The notes under the pieces were generated by a model. It had not been told where the DNA came from, made no database searches, and saw only the letters and a program-made list of their open reading frames with translations. Shown here piece after piece: positions 27,774 to 40,956 of a stretch of DNA of 64,000 bases (positions are counted from its first letter, which is position 1; every line of letters starts with the position of its first letter). The translations under genes and the position numbers were made by a program. The DNA is from Seriola aureovittata (taxonomy: Eukaryota > Chordata > Actinopteri > Carangiformes > Carangidae): positions 13,149,552 through 13,213,551 of the forward strand of contig NC_079386.1 in the NCBI RefSeq assembly GCF_021018895.1, read 5' to 3'.

Positions 27774-29325
27774 TTTATTCCTGTCATTTATCTCAGTCAG
27801 GTGTGTGGCAGAGGGCAACCGGTTAAACAGATTACCTGGTCACACGGACCATAATCACAGCTCTACTGAGGCTCTGCATTGTTTTTCTTTCATTATCTCT
27901 CTTTCACCTATGAACAAATTAAGTGGTGTCACATTATTTCACCTTATTTGTTTTGGAACCTGTTTCGCTCTCTTTTACAGTCTTCTACTTCTTTTCTTTA
28001 CTTTTTATTCTCAAGTAGTTTTAGTCAGTGTCTGCCCTCTCTGTCCTTTTTACTCCTTTCTTATTCCTCTTTCCCCCCTCCTTTTCTGTCAATCTTTTAT
28101 ATGTTAAAGGACCAGTGTGTAGGATTTAGGGGGATCTGTTGGCAGCTTGGAATGAGCCTTTCATATCTACGTAGGGAGCGGGTCCTTTTCCATGTAGCCC
28201 GCCATGTTGCACAGCCATGTTTCTACAGAAGCCCAGAACAGACAAATCAAACACTGGGTCTCGAGAGTGTTAGCGTTTTTACGTTACCTGAAAGCCACCG
28301 TACGTTCTCCCACAAGGGAGGGGTGTTCAGTTGGTCGCAATCTGCAACCTCACTGCCAGATGCCATTAAATCCTGCACACTGGTTTCATTTCTTTTTTCT
28401 TCTCCTCTTTTCACCTATTTCTCTCTCTCTCTTTCCCCTCGTTTCCTTTATTCCTCCCAAAGTGTCCCATTATTGTCTCACCAGTTTATTCCAGGTAGCC
28501 TTTGATTAATTTGGTTGAAACCACCTTTCTTACCAAACTACTGCGCGAAGAGAAAGACATGTTTAGGTTTAGTTTGTTCGTTCAGTCTGTGGGGCCAGAC
28601 GTTTTTTGCCTGCTACAGAACTGATTCCTTGTTACTTTGAATATTGTTTAGATTCTTTATGAACTCTCATTTGAAGCCACAGAGAACAACCTGCAACTTT
28701 TTTCCCGCTTTCTTAACTTCCAACTTGTTGCAAACTGGTATCAGTGGCAAACATTAATACGTAAGAATTTTAGCTCAAGACAAACAAAAGAGCTTGTTTC
28801 ATATAAAATGTGACATTTGACCTGATGAGGTAAAACAGCAGACTGTTTCTTTAAAGTCTTCAGTAGATTAATGTGTATCCAGCAGGGGGCAGTGAAAATC
28901 CAGTATGGATTATGCACAGTAGAGGGGAATGCTCACCTTTGGGTCATCAGTCAGAGGTTAAAGGTCACCATCATTTATCCTAACAGAGAAATGTGTATTT
29001 GTATGTGTGTGAGAGAGAGAAGAGTGGGCATTTTAAGTTTAATTACCTCATGTTTAAGAGTCCTTATCCTGAGGCTACAGGCATCGAGACATCTGACATC
29101 ATGAAACACTGGAGTGTTGAAGCTCACCAGACACGTTTATAATTTTTGTGTGTGTGTGTGTGGTGGGGGACATGCTCTCAACACTGATCAGTAGTGGCAG
29201 CTCCCTGTCAGCCCCTCCAGAAATGCCACTTTGCAGACGTATCATCCCACCCTGTCTGACTCACAGTACTACGGCTGTCTACATTACATAACTGTCTCTG
29301 TCTGTCCATCCCTGCCTCTCTCTCT

Positions 29326-29356
<31 letters not shown>

Positions 29357-30358
29357 CCCCCCCCCCCTCCCTCCTGTCCCCGGTATTTCCTTTAGTCCTT
29401 CTGTGTCCTTGTACTTCATGAGTTTTTAACCTCTGTAGAGCATCACTCTTCTGTTCAACAATATTCCTCCTCATTTTTTTCTTGTCGTCTTCGTTTTGTT
29501 TTGGTTTACCTCCTCATCTATCTCTGTCTTTCAAAATTCAAACCAAAGAGACAACAATCAAAGTGAACAAAGATCTAAACAAGACTTTATTCAGACATAT
29601 ATGAACATTTGTCAACCAATGACTTTAGTTGCATATTTCCATTTTGCCATCAGCTAACACCAACACCATTTTGTTCACCTCTTAAAAAAAAAATATATAT
29701 ATATATATATATTAAGACTCTTTTTATGTGTATTTTTGATTTAGTATAGAAACACACACTATTTCTCTCAATGTGTTTATCTCTGTCACTCAGGAAGGGG
29801 GTGAGTGAGGGTGAAGTGACCTCTGAGGATCGGGAACATGCTAAACGCATTGTCTACTCTGTTGTGTACGGAGCAGGTGAGTACAAACACACACAGGCAT
29901 GTTCTCACAGAGCGGTGGGTGCTTATAATTGATTGACAGTAATGAAAATACAGATATTCATCAGTCAACATCGATCAGCTGGACAGTTGATCTGTATTGT
30001 TTCAAAAATGAAAAAACGATGGGTTCAGGAGTTAATTGGCGATCAGTGCAAAGCTACAAGTGGTTGATTGTGTGACGAGGGTAACTGTGTTTGCAGCAGA
30101 GATAACTCTGGGATAAAACAAGCCAGTGACAGAGGAAGGAAGAGCCTGGAGTAGGGCAGTGATGTGATTACTTTAGCTAAGATTTTAGGTTACCAGTGAT
30201 TTCTTCTAGGACATAGTAGTTTTCCTGTGTTTCTTTCATGTTGTGGAAAAAGAGTAAGAGGAAGATGAATGTGTAATGCACCCTTGTGGTTCATAAGGAG
30301 ACCCGTCTGTGCTACTTGTGACCCTTTTATGGTTCACACGTTTTTGCTCTTGTGATCT

Positions 30359-30391
<33 letters not shown>

Positions 30392-32008
30392 AACACATGA
30401 CCAGAGTGACATAAGTGAGTGTCATGGGAGACTAAACAAATATTTGTATGCTTGTGTGTGTTTCTTGTAGTAGATCACTGGCAGCGGATTGAAAATTTGA
30501 CAGATAATAAGTGAGTGTCGGTGTGTATATATGGACGTGTTTGCTATCTGCTTGCATACAAAGTGTGGGCAAGTTTACATGTGCATTTGTGCCTACCTGT
30601 GTGATGGAGGGAGGTTTTACGGGCAGTGCACTCCTCATCAACTTTTATTGCCAGTAACCACTTTAAATACTTATTTAGAGTTACAGCTTTTATCCCCAAA
30701 GTTATCACAACACATCATAACACCTCTGCTATGACCTGGTGTGAATCAACCACTGGACCGTCAAGGTACCGACTTATAATAAATTCCTAATCTTCAAAAA
30801 GCTTGTAATGAGGAATAATAACAGTTTTAAGATTAAGAGCTTTTTGTCAAAAATGCAATTATACAAGATTACAGCACCCGTTTAAAATACAATCTTCTCT
30901 AATGTAGAGATCATTCTTGTTCAAAACACAAGAAAATATTTTAAAATGTTTTACCATAAATTATTATAAGCTTTTGGGTGCACAGGGATGTGACTCCCAG
31001 ATTCAATCTGATCACTTCCTTTAGAAAAAAAACAAAAACAAAAAACAGATAATATTGAGAAAAGACAAAAAAAAATCCTTAAAGCTTACTCGCATGTCAT
31101 ATCATTTCACTAGTCCATGCACAGTTTGCTGGCTCATACAGCTTTTCTATCTGAGGCATCTGTGTTCTTGACTGTGTTCAACATGTCTGAGCCAAAGTGA
31201 AGGACAGGGAAAGGCGCCATATGGCCAGATGGAGTGACAAATATATTGATAAACATATTGTAGGGCCGGGAAAACGGGTCAGAAGTCGTGAGTAGGGTTT
31301 AGATTTCCTTGAAACAAATTTAGTTTTAATAGTTAATGTAGTTTTATACCAGTTAAGTTCATTTTCTGTTCCAACAGTTGAGTGGAGTTGAAATAGGTCA
31401 TTTCCTAGTTTTACTTCTTGCACAGGTGCTGCTCTCCTGGCTTCGTAGAGCAGCGTAGTGAGAGAAGCTCTCTCTAGATTTATTTGGAGGAAGTTCAATT
31501 ACTATAAACTATAATGATCAGTAACCTATTCATTTGCTGTAGTATACGGATAAAGGTATCTCTTTATAGTGTGCTGAGATATCTGGGCCAATATCTGAAA
31601 AATTCAAATACTATATAGTTATAAATAAAAATAATAAATAGTTGTATGTTGTTTGTCTCAATACAAAACTGAAGACCTCTTTACATAAACACTAATCTGG
31701 CTCCTGTGGTCCTCTGTCACCGTGACCCAGACACGATATATCACTAAAACAGGACATTTACTGTTCTCCCTGAAAACAGCATCATGACAAATCCAGAAAA
31801 TATCTTCGATTTAATTAACCAATCAGCAATTACCCTTAAGCGCATGGTTTGCATCAGAATCTGCATGTAGCGAACTGGGCCAGCGGCTATCTCTCACTCA
31901 CATTCAGGAGCTGAACAAAATCTAATGTTCTCAAGCTGATGATGGATTGTTTCTGTAGTACTTCTACTGTGGCACACCTCAGCGGGAGAAAACAAACACA
32001 AGCACACA

Positions 32009-32053
<45 letters not shown>

Positions 32054-32548
32054 TGAAGGATTCAGTTCAAGGAATCTCAGTAAGTCTCAACTATAATAAG
32101 CAATGAGGTAAATTTGTAAAAGCTATTCATTTGAGACAAGTGGGGGGGGGCATGGGACACATGCAGGAACAATTTACAAAGCAAAAGGTCAGTGCTAAAA
32201 ATGCAGAGAAAATATGGAGTGCGCACAAGGAGATAGAAAATAAAGAGACAGGGTGAGACACTGGGAATAGTGAGGCAGTTGTAGAAAATATAGGCTAAAG
32301 GCAAAAAAAAGGAAGGGGGAGGTGGTGGAGGGGAGAATAATGTAGGGGAAAGGGGAAGAGTAAAGAGCGGGTTGGGCCGAGAGACAGAAAGGGAAATGAG
32401 ACGAGGAATTGAAGGAGCTCCTGATCAGCATAGACAGACAGCTCTTCATGGAAGGATGCGTTGCCATGGATACCGAATACTAAAAGGAAGCTTTCTCCGC
32501 AAGACAATAATCAGGCCAGGGAGGAGGGGCTGAGTGCGGTGCCATCGA

Positions 32549-32636
<88 letters not shown>

Positions 32637-35600
32637 TACATACATACGTTATACAAATAGGTCAGCAAATAAGAAGGTCAGGCGATGGTGTTGGAGGAGG
32701 GAAAAAAAGTACAATAAAGATGATGATAGGTGTGGTGTGCAGTGAGAAAATAAAGGAGGACCGCATGGCTGAAAAACTGATGGAAAATATAACAAAAGTT
32801 CTTCATTCATTACATCTTTACATTTTGTCAGCTGAGGACTGAGTGACCTTGCTGAAAGTATTTAAAGTAGCAGTATCAGCAACCTTTTTGCAATTTTTGC
32901 ATTTTGATTATACAGTAACTTAATTGGAAGGGGCAGAAAGGAGGGCAACAGAAAGGGGGCAGAATTAACAGGAATGTTGCAGCAGTATTAGAAGAAGAAA
33001 TGAGAGAGGGCAAACTGCAAGGACAAAAGAGATTGAGAGGGGTTACAAGAGGAGCAGTGCAGGGAGCGTCAGGAACAGAGGTTAAAGGTCACTCCCTTAA
33101 CTGACCTCATTCAGCAGGAATGTGCGGCTACACACACACACACACACAGAGGAACATGCTTATCCTTAGTCTGTGCTGTCTAGCATCTACATGTCAACCT
33201 CTGTCACATCCTCTGCCCCTGTTTCATACAGTAGATACATATCGAACTCAGCGGCCTGCAGCGCAACACACACAAAAAAGAGACATCTAAAAGCTATTTA
33301 ATTTTCAAAATAAAAGTATGAAGTGCCATTTTTACCAACAAGAACACCCACGTCAGAAGGCTCTATGGTAATTATCTCACCCATATCAACTTTTTAAACC
33401 TACGAGTTAAGGTTAACCTGTAATCAATTCTGACTGACATTATATTGATATTTGCTTGATTTATTTATATTAACTCTTAAAGTATCGAATTCACTCTTAT
33501 GATACAGCCTGGTGCCCACGCATGTTTTCAAACAAATAAAAATACTGTTCATGAAATAATAATTTGTGTCTGATATTGTTTTTCCTCAAAAAAGTTGCAT
33601 TACCTCATTAACAAATCTAGTCCCTCTCCATCTAAGAATATACAAATATTTCTAATTTCTTAACTTTAACAGCTGAACACGGGACTTGTGGACTACAACA
33701 TTCTTCTAATGTCAAACTCTGCTCATATGATTCTGTGCAGTGAGGGTCAAACATCCAGTATGTGTGTGTCTCCGTGTGTCTGTGTGTGTCTGTGTGTGGG
33801 GGGTGATTTGGAATTTGCAGAAACTGCTGCCATCCTTGCTAACCCTCCTACTAGCTCTCAGGCTGTTTGGCATGACATTACTCATCACCAACCAAACATC
33901 AACACACACCCCTCAGAGCTCAAAGCCATGAACAAACACACACATACACACACACGACACTGTAGCTGTGGCACCTATTAGCTCACCCTCTACACTCCTC
34001 TATCGATCCACTTCCTGGGAAAGCACATACATACACACACAATGGCCTCTGTGTTCTTCGCTTTATCTTTACTTTACACACACACACAGAAACACACGCA
34101 CCTACCTTGCAGTCTTGCCCTGATCTTTGCCCACACTGCTTTTATCTTGTCCTCTTCTATCTCTCACCCTTCACTTGGCTCTACTTTTTTTTCTTTGTCT
34201 CTTACCCTCTGGTCCAGTCTGTCCTCTGTTCACTCTCCTTCCCTCAACTGTCCTCTCTTCCCCTGGCCTTCTACCTTCTCGTCTCACAACTCGTCACTCA
34301 GTCGTGATAAAGGTAGTTTTGCTCCATTTAATTTCTCTGGTTATTGATTCGTCAGCTCAAGGTCTTTTGCATTAAGGTCATTCATGCTGCAAATCAATAC
34401 AGAACATTGATATTAGATTAAAAAAAAAAAAAAAGTTCAACATTTTAGGGAATATACTTCATCACTTTCTTGTCCAGAGTTAGTTCAGAAGATTGATGCC
34501 ACTCATATCTGTATGGTAAATATAAAGCGACCATTAGCAGCAAGTTAGCTTAGTTTAGCTCCTGTAAATTAACACATGTACATGTTATATGTCATCTTTT
34601 TAATCCGTCCAAAAAAGAGTGTTTCCCTTTCAGCTTCTGCTGATATAAGCCTGCATTATTAAATATGCGTTAGTTAATGAGTCGTAAATGTTGTTCCCTG
34701 CAGGTCGTGAGCGTCTGTCAGGGATCTTGGGGGTGAGTGCTGACCGTGCCAGCCAGTTCCAGGACAGCTTCCTCCAGACCTACAGAGAAGTCCAGGCCTT
34801 CATCCAGAGGACCATTCAGTTGTGCCACAAGCAAGGTCTGCATACATTCATATTCCTATTGTGTCTCACATATGAATATTTACCTCAAGGTTAATGAATA
34901 GAAATTGGAGAAAGTATGTCACATACTGAATAGCAAAATATTTATTTATCAGATTGGTGGGGGTCAGGGTCAGATTTAAGGGAAATTAGGGGCTAATGTT
35001 AAGAATTACAAATAAGTGAAGGTCGGTAAAATGTCCCAACAAATATAACAAAAATGTGTGTGGGTGTGTGTCTGGGTTAGGCCCTGCACTTTTGACATAC
35101 ATGTCGTTTGAATTCCTTATGCATGCACACATACACCCACGCTCACCAGAGATATGTATGTGTGTGTATGTGTGCGTATGTGTGCGTATGTGTGTGTGTT
35201 TGGCTGCAGAAGAAGAGGATGTGCTTGCATTGGCAGGAATGAGACAAACTGGTGTGGGTCAATACTTGAGGGGGGACAAGGTGGGTGGGCGGGGTGCTAT
35301 GGGAAGGGGCTGATGGTTCAGACGGGACACTCTATTTATATTCCGACTGAACTGCCAACACAGCACACCTGAGACTTGAACACGCTCACACAAAATAGTG
35401 TAAAGTCTGCACTTTAACCCTCATTGCACACGGTACATGAGCCCAGTGTCAGGCAGACAGATGCAATCAGAATGCACCAAAACGCATCCTCCTGCTTGTG
35501 TTTAGACCTCAGCCTCTGGCTTGTGATCTGATCCCATCTTAACTTTGTCTTTTGTGTGCTGTATTGACATTCCCCTTGCTAATAAAACACTGATGGGTTA

Positions 35601-38600
35601 CACTGTAAACCAATTACAACCTAATCAAATTAGAAGAAATCAGTGGGAAAGAACCAAATGTGTCAGAGTCAACTTCAGCTGCTCTGTTGTTGCATGGAAA
35701 ACTAGGTCCTTCGTCATTTTCTATTGTATAACAGTGTTGATTGGTAACCTTGTGTTGTAGTAAACAACAGGAATTAGGTCAGGGCAGTAGATATTTTTTA
35801 TGCCCGCTGGGATGGCGAGCACCTTTGTCACAACTGTCGCGCATAAACAGGTGCTCAGTCACCCACAGCAACCTATCACCGGTGACACACCCCGCTCCCC
35901 GCTCATCGCCTTCCCTTTTTCCGGTGTCAGCTTCCTAATCGAAGCAGCGTAATGGACTCATTCTTCCAAAATGCTGCGCACAGATCACAGTGGAAGCCTC
36001 CTCGTTCTCAGGGGCAGAGTGATGATGCGCCAAACAGTCGGCTTTAATTCAGCTCATCACCATGGTGATGCTCCCATCAGAGACGGTGCTGGGATTTTTC
36101 TGCCCCGCTCGTCCCACACTCTCGGTCCCTCTTTCTGTCTGTCGCGCTCTTTCTCTTTGTTTCTTTTCTCTCTTCTTCTTTGCAATTCCCTGTCCAAGTC
36201 TAAGTCATTGTTTTAATATCGCTTCTCCTTTTTGTTGCCTCCTCTTCTCATTCCACAGCAGAAATTTAACAGATCGATAAAATAGTCTGTACTGGCCGGG
36301 AAGAGACGTACAGTATCACACTGGAGTCACTGGCTGTTTTAGCTGCTGTGCTGTGACTCTGGGAGCAGAAATTCATTTGTGCTGTGGCTCCTTGTCCACT
36401 TTGCACTCAGCTTATAGTTGATTGGTATCTGATACAGTGATATTGTGTTCAGCTCTGGTGGATACTGGCAGCCTGAGCAGAGCTGAAGTGAGCAGTGCAG
36501 GCTCAGTTACTCTCATATTTGTTGGAAATGTATTAGAAAGGAAACGTGAAGGTGAGGTCAGTATCACACTGTGGGTGTAGAAAGAAGAAAAACGCAAAGG
36601 ATGTAATGGAGAAAGAAGTACAATGATGTAAAAACTAAGAAGGAACAGTACAAAGAAGAGGACAAAAGAAAAAGATAAAGAAGATTTTTGTTAAACACAA
36701 CAGGGGGAATCACAGAGATGGAACACCGGCCAAGTCTTCTGAAGCCCCTAACAGACACAGGGGAAGCCGTGATCTGCACAGATATGTAAACACCCGGCTG
36801 TGATAACACTCGCACATAGACACGTCCTGGGCTCTGAGGCACTGTGAATTGTTCATGCACATATGCATTTAGATATTTCATGTGCAAGCTGCAGAGAATG
36901 GAGTTGGCCAAGACTTATTAGTAATAAAGAAAGGATTTGAAGTTTAGCTGTTAGCTGCTTCAGCCTCTCATGTTCTCTCATAGATTTTGGCACGTCACCA
37001 CAGATGAAGCAATACTGAGCTATGTGGACAGCTTCAGTTGAAACACTAAATAGAGATGAAAATAAATGCAAACTTTTATTCTCCGAAAGGTTTTGTTATT
37101 AATTACCATTATTAAAACTTGAGTTCTGAGATATAATAAATATTTGAATCTTTCTTAAATCTCAACAATCTGCAGTGATCTGGGTCAAAATTTATATCAC
37201 AACACTAATAAAAATGTTTTCCCAGTGTCCATGTATGTTACAAAATGGATCATCTATGCAAAACTGCATAAAAAATAATCAAATGGATATCTAGTGCAAT
37301 AAACTTTCTTCTTACTGTTATGCAATACATCAGACTAAACCCAAAGGGCTTAAAGCCCATAAAAAATTCAAAATCTGAAGTCATTTTCTATATCATTAAA
37401 TAAAAATGCAACAAGATTGAAGTCAAAGAAAACATCCCAATTATAACCCTTATTATTAAGAGAAGACTTTTAAACTCAACTGCTGGAAGAAGCTGATTGA
37501 GAAAAAAGGTTTTCAGGACATTTAATGACACGTTTTTATTTTAATTACATCTGGTACCAAATTATTAATTTAAAACAATAAAACATTATGATCATATCAT
37601 CACAGTATAATACCACTGAACGTTAATAAATGATGTTGAATTGTTGTTCAATTCTAGTGTCTAGCGCTGCTGTCCATCAAATGTAGAGCCACTTTCTCCA
37701 ACCACTGACCACCAAAACCACCTGAACTTGAAAAGCAGTGTCCTTCTGTGTCACTGATTTGAAAACCTGACCTGTTGAGTATGAAAAACACACACATTCC
37801 TGTGTGACTCACAGTCATACCTGTCCATAAATGGAAACATTTGTGTGATGTGTTTTCACGGACCCAAAGTACACTGCACATCCCTGTCATCGGGCCCCAG
37901 AACAAAGGTCACATTCCTAGTGAAAAGGTCACACTCATGTGTCATGGGTCAATTCACAGTGAGTAGAAGGTTTTTGTGTTTGTCACTACTGGCGTGTGCT
38001 CATTTCCTATGCATTTATGCTTGTGTACGTGATTGTGTGTGTGTGTGTGTTCTGGGAAGAGGGTCTTTCAGGTTTCATGCCCTGGTTGGCTTTCCCCATA
38101 GTAAGGGATACTAGAGGGATTTAGCCGTAAAGCCAGCTCCATTGTTGTCCAGCTGGTGGAATGTACTGGTCCCACTGTGTGCGAGTGTGGCCGTGTGTGT
38201 GTGTGTTGCATACCTGCATATGATAATGGGTGTGTTTATGTCACTGCACATTCTTATGTTGCCTTCTAATGTGTTTCTGTGACTGTACTGGGAATGAAAG
38301 TGTGTTTCTTTGCTTCTGTATGTGTATCGTGGCCACGGTGTGTGTGTGTATGTGTGTGTGTGTTGCACACTTGTGTGTGGGTGGGTGTATGCTTGTGTCA
38401 TTGTAAGCCTGCTGTTACCATAATCACCTATAATGCTGTATCAACAAATGACCTTTCATGAAACTGTTCCCTTCAAATCGCACTCTGTAGCTTTTAGTTC
38501 TGCTCAATGTGTAGTTATGGATGACTCGCTTGACTGAAAGGAGTGAGACGGTAAAAGGAAAAGAGTTTCCATCCAGGGTCATGGGTCAAAATATGATTTA

Positions 38601-40857
38601 TCATCTTCAAGTTGTTTCAATCTGGACAGTTTTTTGACTTGGACTGGTCTTGACTTTGAGCGTCCTCCTTGTGGACATGCCCTTCTCCACATCGACTGTA
38701 TTCTTAAGAGTCTTTACAGGTCTGGAGGAGGTTGTGTAAAGCCTTTTTTTTTTTTTTTTTCAGCTGTATGAAATTTGATAAGTGATGTCACTTGAGTTAG
38801 TGTCACTTTGGTCTAAAGACCAAAAGATCTGTTGGTGTGAAAAAAGCAACTATCAGAAAAATGTCTGGAAAAACAACTTGTTGATTGTCTTGTGACAATC
38901 TGATTATTTTATGTTGTATTTGGCTTCTTAATGATAATAAAGAAAGGGATTCACAGTATTTTGTCGCACAACTCGCACAACTGAAGGCAAGAACGCAGCA
39001 TGCAAAACTATAAATGATTATATTTGAAATATATTAAATTTTTGCTTTTATCTAGGTTATGTGCTTTCCATCATGGGTCGTCGGCGGACCCTCCCTAACA
39101 TCAACTCTCCAGATTGGGGCATCCGCATGCAGGCTGAGAGGCAAGCTGTCAACTTTATGGTCCAAGGTAGGATGACTGACAGTTGCGTGGAATTGCACCA
39201 GCCTGTGTGCTGGTCTGTAAAAGCTGGACCTTCTTCATTTGCTTCTAGTGATCACAGAGTGACAGCTGTTTGTGGATAAAGTCAATCACTGTAACTTCAT
39301 TTAATATCCTCACAGTTACAACATGTTAAAACCCCGAACTCGCAGGGTAATTGTCATCACTTTGATGACTGCTTGGAAACATGTTTGTGGTCCAACAGAT
39401 GCGTGTGTTATTTTTGTTTATGTGTATGTGTGTACAGGTTCTGCTGCTGATCTCTGTAAGATGGCCATGATCCGAATTTTCAAATTGGTCTCCTCCACCA
39501 CCTCGCTCTCTGCCAGGTACACCATGGCTCTGCAGACTGAGGATGCTCATATTACAAGCCATTGCTCCCATGTTATACCTAACACTGTATCCTTCTATCT
39601 CTCCTTTCATACATCTACTGTAACAAAATACACTCTGGCTCTTCACACCGTGCATCTTTGTGAATCTACACAGGAAAAACAGGCCCTATATTTATAGACA
39701 GGAACTGACTTGAGTCTCTCACATCAAAACACATGAGAAGCATTCACTGGTTTAGCAGCCAGCTGAATTTTTTGAGGCATGTTCCTGAATGATTTCTACC
39801 GTTGCATGCCCAACTTTCAGCTAGAGTAAAGTCTTTGTGGCGATTTGTTAATGAAGATACTTGGTGTCAAATGTGTGTCACACTATTATTAGTAGTTGTG
39901 GTTGTAGCGTAGTAGTCTTCTGAATGTGTTTGTAACTGCAGGCTGATAGCGCAGCTCCACGATGAGCTGCTGTACGAAGTGGAGGACTCTCAGGTGGAAC
40001 ATTTTGCAGGTACGTTGATGCATTTACTGTCAGCATTAGAGATCAGTTATCAAATATGCTTGAAATTTATTTCAGATACTAAAGCCTATGGGTCATTTAT
40101 GTAACAATTCTACAATTTCTAGTGTGGTTGAACAGTGCTGCATAAAAGGGCTTTTCTATTATTATGGCTATAGTGAGTGATATGATTGTTGATATTTGTG
40201 TGGATACGTGTGTGCATACACTTTTTGTCTGCAGCTTTGGTGAAGAGCACTATGGAGTCCCTGCAGCACATAGACCATCTGGGTGTCCATCTCAAGGTGA
40301 GTGACTAGAACCTGGCTGAGTACAATCATTCAGTTTTATAGTAGGGTCAGTTGTCATGTTTAGAGATTTTACACTGCACTGCACTCTCTACCTTTGTTTA
40401 ATCATGGACACAAAGTTCAAGTTTTTTTTGTTGCCATGGCACCGAGGCTAAGGGAGATGTACACAATAACAATCGTTCTGTATTAGCAGAGGGGAATGAT
40501 CACGACCATAGGCACATGGCCGATCGGTAGTAATTGCCTTTACTTTTAAATGGTAGTTGTTAGTTTTGTTGTTTTTAAGACTCAGAAATCATCCTATCTG
40601 TCTTTCCGGTAAAAAACCAGTAATTGATCATTGAAATACTGACTATCAAAAATACATGTATTTGCTTCAGAAACCCCCACTACTGGGCGTTTATACTGTG
40701 AATTGAATTGAAATTGATTGGTATTGAAATTACCATCCACTTTGACACTTGTCTTGTATTAGGCAGCAGTTGAGGTGAGTGACGAAAATCAATGTAGGTC
40801 ACTGTGAACACATCATGTTACACATGTATGCTAACACCCTGACACATATCCCCTTTC

Positions 40858-40956
<99 letters not shown>

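Larger units (their letters stand above)
29877..34703 (+). other. POLN: POLN intron I-J (4.8 kb)
   Basis: Contains CA tracts at 30,360-30,383, 32,003-32,051 and 32,551-32,631. Further content is purine-rich DNA at about 32,280-32,420 and 32,940-33,080, pyrimidine-rich DNA at about 34,130-34,290, and a truncated copy of the GCTAAGCTAAGCTAA family repeat at 34,435-34,615. No exon seen. Confidence 0.75.

Noticed and set aside
27879..28505. 208-codon plus-strand open frame
   Set aside because: Pyrimidine-rich DNA plus the MITE at 28,104-28,383; no protein similarity.
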